NCBI RefSeq assembly: GCF_900114775.1
Contig: NZ_FOUE01000008.1
Location: 1-64,000, forward strand
DNA from: Marinobacter zhejiangensis
Lineage (GTDB): Bacteria; Pseudomonadota; Gammaproteobacteria; Pseudomonadales; Oleiphilaceae
Length of the DNA stretch: 64,000 nucleotides
Direction of reading: 5' to 3'
Every line of letters begins with the position of its first letter. Position 1 is the stretch's first letter. The position numbers were made by a program, and so were the translations under genes. The notes under the pieces were generated by a model. The model was not told where the DNA came from. It searched no databases and saw nothing but the letters and a program-made list of their open reading frames with translations. This document shows, piece after piece, positions 51,902 through 60,751 of the stretch.

Positions 51902-52360
51902 TTACGCCGCCTGCTCGGCTGCGATGTCGCGAATCTTGCTGATCATCGCCCGCAGCCCGTTACCCCGAGTTGGGGAAATGTGGCGGAACAGGTCAAGCCG
52001 TTCAAACAGCTCGTCAATATCCGTGGTCAGCAAGTCCCGGGGTGTCTTTCCATTCAGGGCGACCAGGATAATGGCGGCCAGTCCCCGGACAATCATCGCA
52101 TCGGAGTCAATCATCAGGTACAGCTTGCCGTCGCTGTCATCCTGATGGTGAATCAACCACACCTGGCTCTGACAGCCGTGGACATAGTTTTCCTCAACAC
52201 GCTCGTCATCGGGAAACGGCGGCAGCTGCTTGCCGAGGTCAATGATGTAGGCGTAACGCTCTTCCCAGTCATCCAGGAATTCGAAGGCGTCAAAGACATC
52301 GTCCAGGGTCACGTCTTTGCCCAGGGGGTTGTCGCGAAACTGCTGTTCAGTGGCGGTCAT
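51902..52360 (-). CDS. sufE: SufE sulfur-transfer protein
   Basis: 152 residues. Takes sulfur from SufS persulfide and passes it to SufBCD. Active-site Cys in ENYVHGCQSQVWL. WEERYAYIIDLGKQLPPFP and LFRHISPTRGNGLRAMI are typical. Last gene of sufBCDSATE. Confidence 0.95.
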   Translation of the reverse strand: MTATEQQFRDNPLGKDVTLDDVFDAFEFLDDWEERYAYIIDLGKQLPPFPDDERVEENYVHGCQSQVWLIHHQDDSDGKLYLMIDSDAMIVRGLAAIILVALNGKTPRDLLTTDIDELFERLDLFRHISPTRGNGLRAMISKIRDIAAEQAA

Positions 52361-52386
52361 ATCAAATCAACGGATTCCGTGTGCGT

Positions 52387-52929
52387 TTAGAACAAGCCCA
52401 GCTCAAGCTTGGCTTCGTCGCTGAGCATATCGTTGTTCCAGGGCGGATCAAAGGTCAATTCCACCGTTACCTTATCCACGTTCGGCACGTGCTCGACTTT
52501 GCGCTTTACATCATCGGTGATGACCGGGCCCATGCCGCAGCCTGCGGCGGTGAGGGTCATCTTGATGAAGACGTGGTTGCCTTCCGGGGTGCCATTCATG
52601 ATCTGGCACTCGTAGATCAGCCCCAGCTCCACCACGTTGACCGGGATCTCCGGGTCGTAGCAGTTGCGCAGGGCTTCCCAGATCTGGTTTTCGTTGATCG
52701 TGCCGTCTTCGGGGGTTTCAAAGCTGCTTTCCAGCGGCTGTTTGCCGAGTGCGTCGGCGTCGTGGCCTTCAATGCGGGCCAGGTTGCCGTTGACGGCCAC
52801 GGTAAAGCTGCCGCCCAGCGATTGGGTGATGGTCACAAAGGTGTCCGCCGGAATCATGATTTCCGTGCCGGCGGGTACGAGGCGGGCTTCCACCTCACGT
52901 TTGGTCAGAACCACTTCCCGTTCTTGCAT
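52387..52929 (-). CDS. sufT: SufT iron-sulfur cluster assembly/maturation protein
   Basis: 180 residues, MIP18/DUF59 family. Starts MQEREVVLTKREVEARLVPAG, and the DUF59 domain has RNCYDPEIPVNVVELGLIYE and MTLTAAGCGMGPVI with the conserved Cys. SufT aids Fe-S protein maturation in conditions of high demand. Lies between sufA and sufE. Confidence 0.93.
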   Translation of the reverse strand: MQEREVVLTKREVEARLVPAGTEIMIPADTFVTITQSLGGSFTVAVNGNLARIEGHDADALGKQPLESSFETPEDGTINENQIWEALRNCYDPEIPVNVVELGLIYECQIMNGTPEGNHVFIKMTLTAAGCGMGPVITDDVKRKVEHVPNVDKVTVELTFDPPWNNDMLSDEAKLELGLF

Positions 52930-52965
52930 GCCCTGAATGACCTCGTGTTGCTGGACGGTTGCCGG

Positions 52966-53319
52966 TCAGGCAACGGTGAAACTTTCGCCGCACCCGCACT
53001 CTGCCGTGGCGTTGGGGTTGCGGAACTGGAATAGGGAGTTGACGCCCTGGGTGATGAAATCGATCTCGGTGCCATTCACCATGGGCAAGTGCTGGCGCTG
53101 AACATAAACGTCCACGCCATCGACGGTGAAGATTTCATCGTCATCCAGCGGGGTTTCCACCCACTGGGTTTCGTACTTGAAGCCGGAACAGCCGCTTTTC
53201 TTGATGGCGAGGCGAATGCCTTTGGCCGCGCTGTTCTTTGCCAGCTGCTTGCGTACGTGAGTCACGGCGCTGGGCGTCATGGTGACGCCAACAGTCGGTG
53301 TGAAAGTCTCGGCAGTCAT
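52966..53319 (-). CDS. sufA: A-type Fe-S carrier SufA
   Basis: 117 residues from ATG 53319. HesB/IscA fold with the three ligand cysteines: one in IKKSGCSGFKYE and two in ECGCGESF. It takes clusters from SufBCD and delivers them. Thirteen bases after sufS. Confidence 0.95.
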   Translation of the reverse strand: MTAETFTPTVGVTMTPSAVTHVRKQLAKNSAAKGIRLAIKKSGCSGFKYETQWVETPLDDDEIFTVDGVDVYVQRQHLPMVNGTEIDFITQGVNSLFQFRNPNATAECGCGESFTVA

Positions 53320-53332
53320 GGAGCCAACCTCA

Positions 53333-54586
53333 TCAGACAAACAGTCGCTGGATTTTTCGTAGGGCAGCAAACAACTGCTCCACTTCTTCTTCGGTATTGT
53401 AAAACGCGAACGAGGCCCTGGCAGTACCGGGAACCCCATAGAAGTCCATCAGCGGCATGGCACAGTGATGACCGGTGCGGATGGCAATGCCTTGTTGGTC
53501 AAGCAGAGTGCCGATATCACTGGGGTGCAGGCCGTCGATCTTGAACGACATCACTGGCACCTTGTTGGCAGCCGTACCAATGACCGCCATACCGGGAACC
53601 GAATCCACCAGCCCGTTGGCCAGGGCAAGGAGGCGGTTCTCGGCCGCTTCCAGAGCCTTGCGGTCCAGGCTGTTGAGGTAGCCAATGGCCGCGCCCAAGC
53701 CGACCGCCTCGGCAATGGCTGGTGTTCCCGCCTCGAATTTGTAGGGCAGGGTGTTCCAGGTGGTTTTCTCGAACGTGACCCGCTCGATCATTTCTCCGCC
53801 GTACTGGTACGGAGGCAGGGTGTCGAGCACGGCCTCGCGGCCATAGAGCACGCCAATGCCAGTAGGGCCAAACATTTTATGGGCGGAGAACGCGTAGAAA
53901 TCACACCCCAGGGCTTGTACGTCCGGCTGGTAGTGAGGCACCGCCTGGGCGCCGTCAACAACCGTGATCGCGCCTTTGGCCTTGGCTTGGGCGATCAGCT
54001 CGGCAACCGGGTTGACGGTACCGAGGACGTTGGAAACGTGGGTGATGGACAACACTTTGGTTTGTTCGCTGAGCAGGCTTTGGAAGCTGTCCAGATCGAG
54101 TTCCCCTGACTGTGTAACTGGGATGACCTTGAGGCTGGCACCGGTGCGCTCAGCCAGCATCTGCCACGGCACGATGTTGGCGTGGTGCTCCATGTGGCTG
54201 ATCAGGATCTCATCGCCCTTGGACAGCCGCCCTGTCAGACCATTGGCCACCAGGTTGATGGCTTCGGTGGTACCGCGGGTCCAGACGATCTCTCGGGTGC
54301 TGGCGGCGTTGAGGAAGCCGCGAACCGCTTCCCGGGCGCCTTCAAAGGCGCTGGTCGCACGGTCGCCGAGGGTATGGGCACCCCGGTGGACATTGGAGTG
54401 CTGTTCACGGTAGTACCGGTCCATGGCATCGAGCACGGCCTGGGGTTTCTGGGCCGAGGCGCCGTTATCCAGATACACCAGGGGCTTGCCGTTCACCTGT
54501 TGGGCAAGGATCGGGAAGTCCCGGCGGATTGCCTCAATGTCCAGGGGGGCATGGGCCGCTGCATTTGCCATGGAGAGATCGGTCAT
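53333..54586 (-). CDS. sufS: Cysteine desulfurase SufS
   Basis: 417 residues, group II cysteine desulfurase. PLP Lys in FSAHKMFGPTGIGVLYG, HMEHHANIVPWQ, TRGTTEAINLVA, and the catalytic Cys in RTGHHCAMPLM. Six bases after sufD. Initiation at ATG 54586 or 54571 cannot be separated. Confidence 0.96.
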   Translation of the reverse strand: MTDLSMANAAAHAPLDIEAIRRDFPILAQQVNGKPLVYLDNGASAQKPQAVLDAMDRYYREQHSNVHRGAHTLGDRATSAFEGAREAVRGFLNAASTREIVWTRGTTEAINLVANGLTGRLSKGDEILISHMEHHANIVPWQMLAERTGASLKVIPVTQSGELDLDSFQSLLSEQTKVLSITHVSNVLGTVNPVAELIAQAKAKGAITVVDGAQAVPHYQPDVQALGCDFYAFSAHKMFGPTGIGVLYGREAVLDTLPPYQYGGEMIERVTFEKTTWNTLPYKFEAGTPAIAEAVGLGAAIGYLNSLDRKALEAAENRLLALANGLVDSVPGMAVIGTAANKVPVMSFKIDGLHPSDIGTLLDQQGIAIRTGHHCAMPLMDFYGVPGTARASFAFYNTEEEVEQLFAALRKIQRLFV

Positions 54587-54592
54587 AGCCGT

Positions 54593-55879
54593 TCAGGCCT
54601 CCTCGAAAGTCTGTTCAATAAACTGGTTCAGCCGCACCTGAGTCGTCTCCCTAACGGATTCGACCGGAATCTGCTGCACCAGTTCGTTAATGAACGCCAT
54701 GGTCAGCAAGGTATTGGCTTCACGACGGTCAACGCCACGGGAGACCAGGTAGAAAATCGACTGCTTGTCGAGCTGGCCAATGGTGGCGCCGTGAGCACAC
54801 TTGACGTCATCGGCGTAAATTTCCAGCTCCGGTTTGGTGTCGATTTCCGCGCCAGTGGACAGCAACAGGTTCTTGTTGCTCATGTTGGCGTTGGATTTCT
54901 GGGCATCCTGGTGAATATGGATGCGGCCATTGAACACCGCATGGGACTGGTCAGCCGCAATGTTGCGGTAGGTCTCTTCGCTGTCGCAGTGGGGAGCGAC
55001 ATGCTCAATCACCGTGTGATTGTCATAGTGCTGTTTACCCTGGGTGACCACCACGCCATTGAGGCGGCAGTTGGCACCGGATTGCTCCAGCCGCACCTGC
55101 AGGTCGTGCCGGCGCATGGGGCCACCAAAGCCGACGCAGTGGCTGTCGAAGCGGGAATGGGCCTGCTGGCGGACACCAGTCGCGCCCAGGTGCTGGACGT
55201 TTTCGCCCTCGGCGGACAGACGCACGCTGGTCACCTGAGCCCCGTCGGCCAGGGTGAATTCGGTGACGGCGTTGACCAGAACCGGCTCGTCGCCCAGCGA
55301 AATGTATTCTTCCACCAGGGTGATCTGGCTGTGCCGGCCGGCATCCACGTAGATGCGCGGGTAGGCGGAGCCGCTGCTGCAGGCATCGGTCTCGCTGATC
55401 ACGAACAGCGGCTGATCAAGTACTGCCTCGGGAGCCAGGCGAATGTACAGGCCATCTTCAAAACGGGCGGAGTTTAGACGCGCCAGCTGGGCCGCTTTGG
55501 CATCCAGTGTGTTGTCCAGGCGTTCGGCCAGCTCACTGGCCAGACTGTCGTCGAGGTCGGCGAAGCGCTGGATGGTGATGCCGTCCACGTCCGGATAATC
55601 ACTGGCTTCCGGAACCATGACGCCGTTGTGGAACACCACGTGATAGCCGGGAACCGCCAGGGCAGGGCCACTCTTGCCTTTGACCGGCAGTGCGGTGGCC
55701 AGCTCATCGGACAGCTTGAGGTGGCGGCTGGAGTACTTCCAGTTTTCGGTCTTCCGGGTCGGCAGCGGCATGTCTGCCAGCGCGGTGCCCCGCTGGCTGC
55801 GCAGGTCGAGCAGCGGCTGCGGCAGTGACTGGCTGCCAGGGGTAAGGAAGGCGCTGGAAAGCGTGGGTGCTGGTTTCAT
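54593..55879 (-). CDS. sufD: SufD scaffold component
   Basis: 428 residues of right-handed beta-helix with typical sequences GLYIRLAPEAVLDQPLFV, HYDNHTVIEHVAPHCDSEETYRNI, SNKNLLLSTGAEIDTKPELEIYADDVKCAHGAT and SRGVDRREANTLLTMAF. Pairs with SufB and SufC as the cluster scaffold. N-terminal 60 residues are less conserved. Confidence 0.95.
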   Translation of the reverse strand: MKPAPTLSSAFLTPGSQSLPQPLLDLRSQRGTALADMPLPTRKTENWKYSSRHLKLSDELATALPVKGKSGPALAVPGYHVVFHNGVMVPEASDYPDVDGITIQRFADLDDSLASELAERLDNTLDAKAAQLARLNSARFEDGLYIRLAPEAVLDQPLFVISETDACSSGSAYPRIYVDAGRHSQITLVEEYISLGDEPVLVNAVTEFTLADGAQVTSVRLSAEGENVQHLGATGVRQQAHSRFDSHCVGFGGPMRRHDLQVRLEQSGANCRLNGVVVTQGKQHYDNHTVIEHVAPHCDSEETYRNIAADQSHAVFNGRIHIHQDAQKSNANMSNKNLLLSTGAEIDTKPELEIYADDVKCAHGATIGQLDKQSIFYLVSRGVDRREANTLLTMAFINELVQQIPVESVRETTQVRLNQFIEQTFEEA

Positions 55880-55891
55880 TCCGCGTCTCCC

Positions 55892-56659
55892 TTAGCCGGC
55901 TACCTGGGCGTCGTCGTCTTTGATGCCAAGCCAGCCGTAGCCTTTTTCTTCCAGCTCCAGCGCCAGCTCACGACCGCCGGACTTGATGATACGGCCGCCG
56001 GCCAGTACATGGACGTGGTCAGGCACAATGTAGTTCAGCAGACGCTGGTAATGGGTCACCATCAGGATGGCACGGTCCTCTGAACGCAGGGCGTTGACAC
56101 CGTCGGCAGCGACTTTCAGGGCGTCGATGTCGAGACCGGAGTCGGTTTCGTCGAGAATCGCCAGCTTGGGCTCCAGCAACAGGGCCTGCATGACCTCGTT
56201 ACGCTTCTTCTCGCCACCGGAAAAGCCTTCGTTGACACCACGCTTGAGGAACTCCGGATTCAGGTCAACTTGCTTGGACACTTCCCTGGCCGTTTTCATG
56301 AACTCAGCTGCATTCATTTCCGGCTCGCCGCGATGCTTGCGCATGGCGTTGACGGCGGTGCGCAGGAACTGCAGGTTGCTGACGCCGGGGATTTCCACCG
56401 GATACTGGAAGGCCAGGAAGATGCCTTCGCGGGCGCGCTCTTCGGTCTCCAGTTCAAACAGGTCTTTGCCGTTGAACTGGATCTCACCGCTGGTCACCTC
56501 GTAGGCTTCATTGCCAGCCAGGACCTGGGACAGAGTGCTCTTGCCGGAGCCGTTGGGGCCCATGATGGCGTGGACTTCGCCCGGCTTGATCTCCAGGTTG
56601 ATGCCCTTGAGGATTTCTTTTCCCTCGACGGAAGCGTGCAGGTTCTTGATGCTCAGCAT
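55892..56659 (-). CDS. sufC: SufC ABC-type ATPase
   Basis: 255 residues. Walker A GPNGSGKSTL, SufC-type signature FSGGEKKRNEVMQALLLEP, Walker B LAILDETDSGLDIDAL, and the H-loop VTHYQRLLNYIVPDHVHVL. Soluble ATPase of the SufBCD scaffold, 12 bases before sufD. Confidence 0.97.
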   Translation of the reverse strand: MLSIKNLHASVEGKEILKGINLEIKPGEVHAIMGPNGSGKSTLSQVLAGNEAYEVTSGEIQFNGKDLFELETEERAREGIFLAFQYPVEIPGVSNLQFLRTAVNAMRKHRGEPEMNAAEFMKTAREVSKQVDLNPEFLKRGVNEGFSGGEKKRNEVMQALLLEPKLAILDETDSGLDIDALKVAADGVNALRSEDRAILMVTHYQRLLNYIVPDHVHVLAGGRIIKSGGRELALELEEKGYGWLGIKDDDAQVAG

Positions 56660-56734
56660 GCGTGGGGTTCTCTCTCGTTTAATCTGTCTGAATTCTGTTT
56701 CCGCTGGCGACGGTTATCGCTCAACCGTACCGGG

Positions 56735-58183
56735 TTATCCGACCGAACCTTCCAGGCTCACTTCCAGCAACTTGCCGGCTTCCACCGCAAACTCCATCGG
56801 CAGCTCCTTGAACACTTCCTTGCAGAAGCCGTTCACGATCATGGAGACGGCTTGCTCGGCGTCGATACCGCGCTGGCGGCAGAGGAACATCTGCTCGTCA
56901 CTGACCTTGGAGGTGGTGGCCTCGTGCTCAACGATGGCGGTTTTGTTCTGGCTTTCGATGTACGGGAAGGTATGCGCCGCACAACGGTCACCGATCAGTA
57001 GGGAGTCACACTGGGTGAAGTTACGGGCGCTCTCGGCGCCAGGTCCGAACTTGACCAGGCCACGGTAGGCGTTGCTGCTGCGACCGGCCGAAATCCCCTT
57101 GGAGATGATGGTGCTGGAGGTGTTCTTGCCCAGGTGAATCATCTTGGTGCCGGTGTCGGCCTGCTGGAAATTGTGGGTCAGTGCCACCGAGTAGAACTCG
57201 CCGACGCTGTTGTCGCCGCGCAGGACACAGCTCGGGTATTTCCAGGTGATGGCGGAGCCGGTTTCAACCTGGGTCCAGGACACTTTTGAGTTGTTGCCGA
57301 TACAGGCTGCACGCTTGGTGACGAAGTTGTAGATACCGCCTTTGCCTTCTTCGTCCCCGGGGTACCAGTTCTGTACCGTGGAATACTTGATCTGGGCGTT
57401 GTCCAGCACCACCAGTTCCACCACGGCGGCGTGCAGCTGGTTCTCATCACGCATCGGCGCGGTACAGCCCTCAAGGTAGCTGACGTAACTGTCATCGTCG
57501 GCAATGATCAGGGTGCGCTCGAACTGGCCGGTATTGGCGGCGTTGATGCGGAAGTAAGTGGACAGCTCCATCGGGCAACGCACCCCTTTGGGGATGTAGA
57601 CGAAGGAACCGTCGGAAAATACCGCAGAGTTAAGGGCGGCGAAGTAGTTGTCGCCCACCGGAACCACGCTGCCGAGGTATTTCTTCACCAGCTCAGGGTG
57701 CTTGTGGACCGCTTCGGAAATCGGGCAGAAGATGACGCCGGCTTTTTCCAGCGGCTCTTTAAAGGTGGTGGCAACGGAGACCGAGTCAAACACTGCGTCA
57801 ACTGCCACGCCAGCCAGTTTGGCCCGCTCATGCAGGGGGATGCCCAGTTTTTCGTAGGTTTTCAGCAGCTCCGGATCAACCTCGTCCAGGCTCTGGAGCA
57901 TGTCTTCTTTCTTCTTGGGCGCGGAGTAGTACGAGATGGCGTTGTAGTCCACCTTCGGGAAGTCCACGTGGGCCCAATCCGGTTCGTCCATCTCCAGCCA
58001 GCGACGATAGGCTTTCAGACGCCATTCCAGCATGAACTCCGGTTCGTTCTTGATCGCCGACAGGCGGCGGATGACGTCTTCGTTGAGGCCGGGTTCAAAG
58101 GTATCAGCCTCAATGTCGGTCACGAACCCGTGTTCGTATTCCCGTTTGATCAGCTCGTTCACCTGTCTGTCGGTGTTCGCCAT
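56735..58183 (-). CDS. sufB: SufB scaffold protein
   Basis: 482 residues from ATG 58183. The central scaffold on which the cluster is made. EYEHGFVTDIEADTFEPGLN, YIPKGVRCPMELSTYFRINA, the YSTVQNWYPGDEEGKGGIYNF core with conserved residues, and HEATTSKVSDEQMFLCRQRG near the end. First gene of the operon, with an IscR-like site about 220 bases upstream. No iscR gene lies in front of it within the window; the region to the next gene is a divergent promoter region. Confidence 0.97.
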   Translation of the reverse strand: MANTDRQVNELIKREYEHGFVTDIEADTFEPGLNEDVIRRLSAIKNEPEFMLEWRLKAYRRWLEMDEPDWAHVDFPKVDYNAISYYSAPKKKEDMLQSLDEVDPELLKTYEKLGIPLHERAKLAGVAVDAVFDSVSVATTFKEPLEKAGVIFCPISEAVHKHPELVKKYLGSVVPVGDNYFAALNSAVFSDGSFVYIPKGVRCPMELSTYFRINAANTGQFERTLIIADDDSYVSYLEGCTAPMRDENQLHAAVVELVVLDNAQIKYSTVQNWYPGDEEGKGGIYNFVTKRAACIGNNSKVSWTQVETGSAITWKYPSCVLRGDNSVGEFYSVALTHNFQQADTGTKMIHLGKNTSSTIISKGISAGRSSNAYRGLVKFGPGAESARNFTQCDSLLIGDRCAAHTFPYIESQNKTAIVEHEATTSKVSDEQMFLCRQRGIDAEQAVSMIVNGFCKEVFKELPMEFAVEAGKLLEVSLEGSVG

Positions 58184-58397
58184 GATCGTCGCTCCGTATG
58201 CTTTCTCATCAGGGGCACTGCGGCCCGTGTTGCCGGCACCGCCTTGTGGGCCGTACCGACACGTCATCAGTTTAGGTTGTCGCAGCGGTCGTTGCGCCGC
58301 AATCAGTGTTGGCTATCGGAATCGCTGCCCTTTTTGGGCGAGGCGTACCCCTGCGTCAGGGCTGAAAAATCCGGGGATCCCGCACTTCTGGCGAGTG

Positions 58398-58430
58398 ATT
58401 GTACAATATCAGACCAAATTAGTCAGGTAT
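58398..58430 (-). promoter_or_regulatory. suf promoter with IscR type-1-like site
   Basis: The 25 bases 58406-58430, read on the minus strand (ATACCTGACTAATTTGGTC plus TGATAT), fit 22 of 25 positions of the type-1 IscR consensus. CTGACT at 58421-58426 and TACAAT at 58398-58403 with 17-base spacing form a sigma-70-like promoter inside the site, so IscR would repress it. The predicted leader is over 200 bases. The rest of 58184-58601 holds no gene or RNA I can support. Confidence 0.75.
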
Positions 58431-58601
58431 TACGTGGCGCGTGTTGGGATTATACCGTAATCAGGGTTCGGGGCACTAAGGCTGTATGTGGAATGCGCGG
58501 ATGCTACTTTGGCCTGCGAAGTTTTGATTGATGCTTATGCCAGAGCAATAATGCACTTATTCCAGATGTATCCTCAGGTTACGGTCGGGGGGTACTTCTC
58601 T

Positions 58602-59306
58602 ATGGATTCAATTGACCACGGATGGAAATCACGCGTGCAGGCTGCCAAACCTAGCGTTACCACGAGAATACTGCTCGTTGACGATCACCTGATGTTTGCC
58701 GAGGCACTGTCGTTCATGCTTGAAGCGGAGATCGCCGGTACCAAAACGACGGTCTGCCAGTCCACGGCGGCGGCACTTGAAGCGATGATGGCTCAGGTTG
58801 TGGACGTCATACTCCTCGATATAGAGCTGGTGGCGGAATCGGGGCTGGGGGTGCTAGACATGATTGGGGTTGTGTACCCGGAGCGGAAGCCTCGTGTCCT
58901 TCTGTGCTCTGCTTATGAACGCCCCGTTGTGATTGCTAGGGCGATCGAAAAGGGGGCCTCAGGGTTTGCCAGCAAAAGCCAGTCTGCTGCAGAAATTGCC
59001 CAAGCTATACGCCAGGTTCTCAACGGCGAAATATACCTGTCGCCGACTATTCGGGACGAAGTCCGGCCCCTTCTTGAAAGCGGGACCGGGCGGTCGGCTC
59101 TATTGGGGCTTATGAGTTCCCGTCAGCTCGATATTCTCGCCTGTCTCGGTGAAGGGCTTTCTAACAAGCAGATAGCGGGATTCCTGAACCTCAGTGAGAA
59201 CACGGTGAAGACTCATCTCAAGGAGATTTTCGACAAGTTGAACGTCAGCAGCCGAACGGCCTGTGTCAAAAAGGCCGTGGCGGAGGGGCTGCTGACACTG
59301 ACCTGA
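58602..59306 (+). CDS. Two-component response regulator, NarL/FixJ family
   Basis: 234 residues from ATG 58602 (GGGGGG lies about 10 bases before); a longer frame to 58488 is unlikely. Receiver domain: ILLVDDHLMFAEAL, phosphoacceptor Asp73 in VILLDIELV, and the terminal Lys in FASKSQSAAEI. LuxR-type HTH at the end: LMSSRQLDILACLGEGLSNKQIAGFL then NTVKTHLKEIFDKLN. It converges on its probable partner kinase with no spacing between stop codons. Confidence 0.93.
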   Translation: MDSIDHGWKSRVQAAKPSVTTRILLVDDHLMFAEALSFMLEAEIAGTKTTVCQSTAAALEAMMAQVVDVILLDIELVAESGLGVLDMIGVVYPERKPRVLLCSAYERPVVIARAIEKGASGFASKSQSAAEIAQAIRQVLNGEIYLSPTIRDEVRPLLESGTGRSALLGLMSSRQLDILACLGEGLSNKQIAGFLNLSENTVKTHLKEIFDKLNVSSRTACVKKAVAEGLLTLT

Positions 59307-60620
59307 TCATGCTGTGGTGTTGAGCGGTACCTGAAGTTTGAAGCAGGAGCCAACACCGGCCGAGGACTCCAGTGTCAGGCTGATGTTAAGCGCACGACAG
59401 GCACGCTGGACAATGAACAGCCCAAGGCCGGCACTGTCACCGCGAGGGTTCAGGCTATTGAATTCCCCGAAAATGTTGGCGTGGTGTTCCTGAGGAATGC
59501 CTGGGCCTGTGTCGCGAACGTCAATCTGCAATTGACCTCCTCTCCTCGTTCCTTTGACGGATACGTTGCCCTGAGACGTGTATTGAATCGCGTTGGCGAT
59601 CAGGTTTTCCAGTATCTGACGGAACAGCAGTGGGTCGGTATGAAGCTGTTCCCGCGGCAGGTCGAGGGTGAAGGTCAGGCCCTTGCGTTGGGCGGAGGCA
59701 TCGAACAACGTTTTGAGATCGTTCTCGACTACGCTGATGTCAACGTCGCAGGTATTGATGACCAATGCCCGGGACTCAGCCCTGGCCATGCCCAGGAGAT
59801 AGTTGAGCAGGCGGGAACCTTCCTGCAACACACGCTGCAGTTTGGCTACCGGTTCAGCGGTGTCGTCGGTGGCAACCCGTCCAAGATGATCGGCATACAG
59901 GGAGGCGGCCTGGATGGATTGCCTGAGGTCGTGGCTGGCAATGGCGAGGAAGCGGGTCTTGGCAAGATTGGCCGCATCGGCATCCTCCTTCGCATCGGCC
60001 AACTGCAACCGGAGAACAATGGCCTCTATCTGGGTCTTGAAGATCAGCACGCTATAGAGCACCAGGGACATCCAGGTCAGAGGTACAATGGCGACGTGCA
60101 ACCAGCCATCCAGCGGTAGCTGGAACATGTGGTAACCGAACGAGCAGAAAACCGGGGTGAGGAAGGTAATGTAGATTTCCGGATAACACCCCATGGTGAC
60201 CGAGGGGGTCGAAGAAAGAACCACCATCAGAAGCAGTACGGAGAATATCTGAACCAGGGTGGCATCCGGGAAAAACAGGAAGGGCGTCAACGACCACAGC
60301 AATCCCCAAATCACCGACAGGTAGAGGTTGACCCACCGCCACTTCCGAAGAAAACCGGGATTGTCCATGTTAGTCGGTATTGCGGTCTGGCGGTAATGGC
60401 GGATCAACAGCCAGGAATTCACCGAGACAAACAGTGTGCTGCCGAACCAGAGCAGGTGGATTCCGTTCGTTGCGTCGGACCAGAACAGCACACCGACAAT
60501 GATTGCAGCGAGGGCACTGACCACCATTCTCGGGCCCACTTCAGACATGAAGAGGGCGTGACGGTTTGCGTCGATATGAGCTGAAAGTGGGTGGTTTTTC
60601 AGATAGTTGAAGGGGTACAC
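59307..60620 (-). CDS. Sensor histidine kinase with multi-helix membrane domain
   Basis: 437 residues from a GTG start. Six hydrophobic segments between residues 32 and 195, with almost no periplasmic loop, so sensing is probably in the membrane. Then a dimerisation helix with His230 in AIASHDLRQSIQAASLYADH, N-box LENLIANAIQYT, and G-boxes DVRDTGPGIP and GDSAGLGLFIV. The SHDLRQ H-box is of the type seen with LuxR-class regulators. Stop abuts the response-regulator stop; signal unknown. Confidence 0.92.
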   Translation of the reverse strand: MYPFNYLKNHPLSAHIDANRHALFMSEVGPRMVVSALAAIIVGVLFWSDATNGIHLLWFGSTLFVSVNSWLLIRHYRQTAIPTNMDNPGFLRKWRWVNLYLSVIWGLLWSLTPFLFFPDATLVQIFSVLLLMVVLSSTPSVTMGCYPEIYITFLTPVFCSFGYHMFQLPLDGWLHVAIVPLTWMSLVLYSVLIFKTQIEAIVLRLQLADAKEDADAANLAKTRFLAIASHDLRQSIQAASLYADHLGRVATDDTAEPVAKLQRVLQEGSRLLNYLLGMARAESRALVINTCDVDISVVENDLKTLFDASAQRKGLTFTLDLPREQLHTDPLLFRQILENLIANAIQYTSQGNVSVKGTRRGGQLQIDVRDTGPGIPQEHHANIFGEFNSLNPRGDSAGLGLFIVQRACRALNISLTLESSAGVGSCFKLQVPLNTTA

Positions 60621-60691
60621 CTGGAGCCCTGTCTATGGTTTTTGAGTAGCATAAACGGACAGGTGTGATAAATGAAGAGACTAAAACGGGC

Positions 60692-60729
60692 AGACATCAG
60701 GGAGCGCCCGCCGGAGCTCCCTGATGTCT
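60692..60729 (-). terminator. Long-stem terminator after the lipoprotein gene
   Basis: 14-base perfect stem (AGACATCAGGGAGC/GCTCCCTGATGTCT) with a ten-base loop, 23 bases beyond the minus-strand stop at 60752. CGTTTTAG follows leftward, so the T-run is short. Confidence 0.75.
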
Positions 60730-60751
60730 TCGAGTGGTCAGTGCCGGTGCT

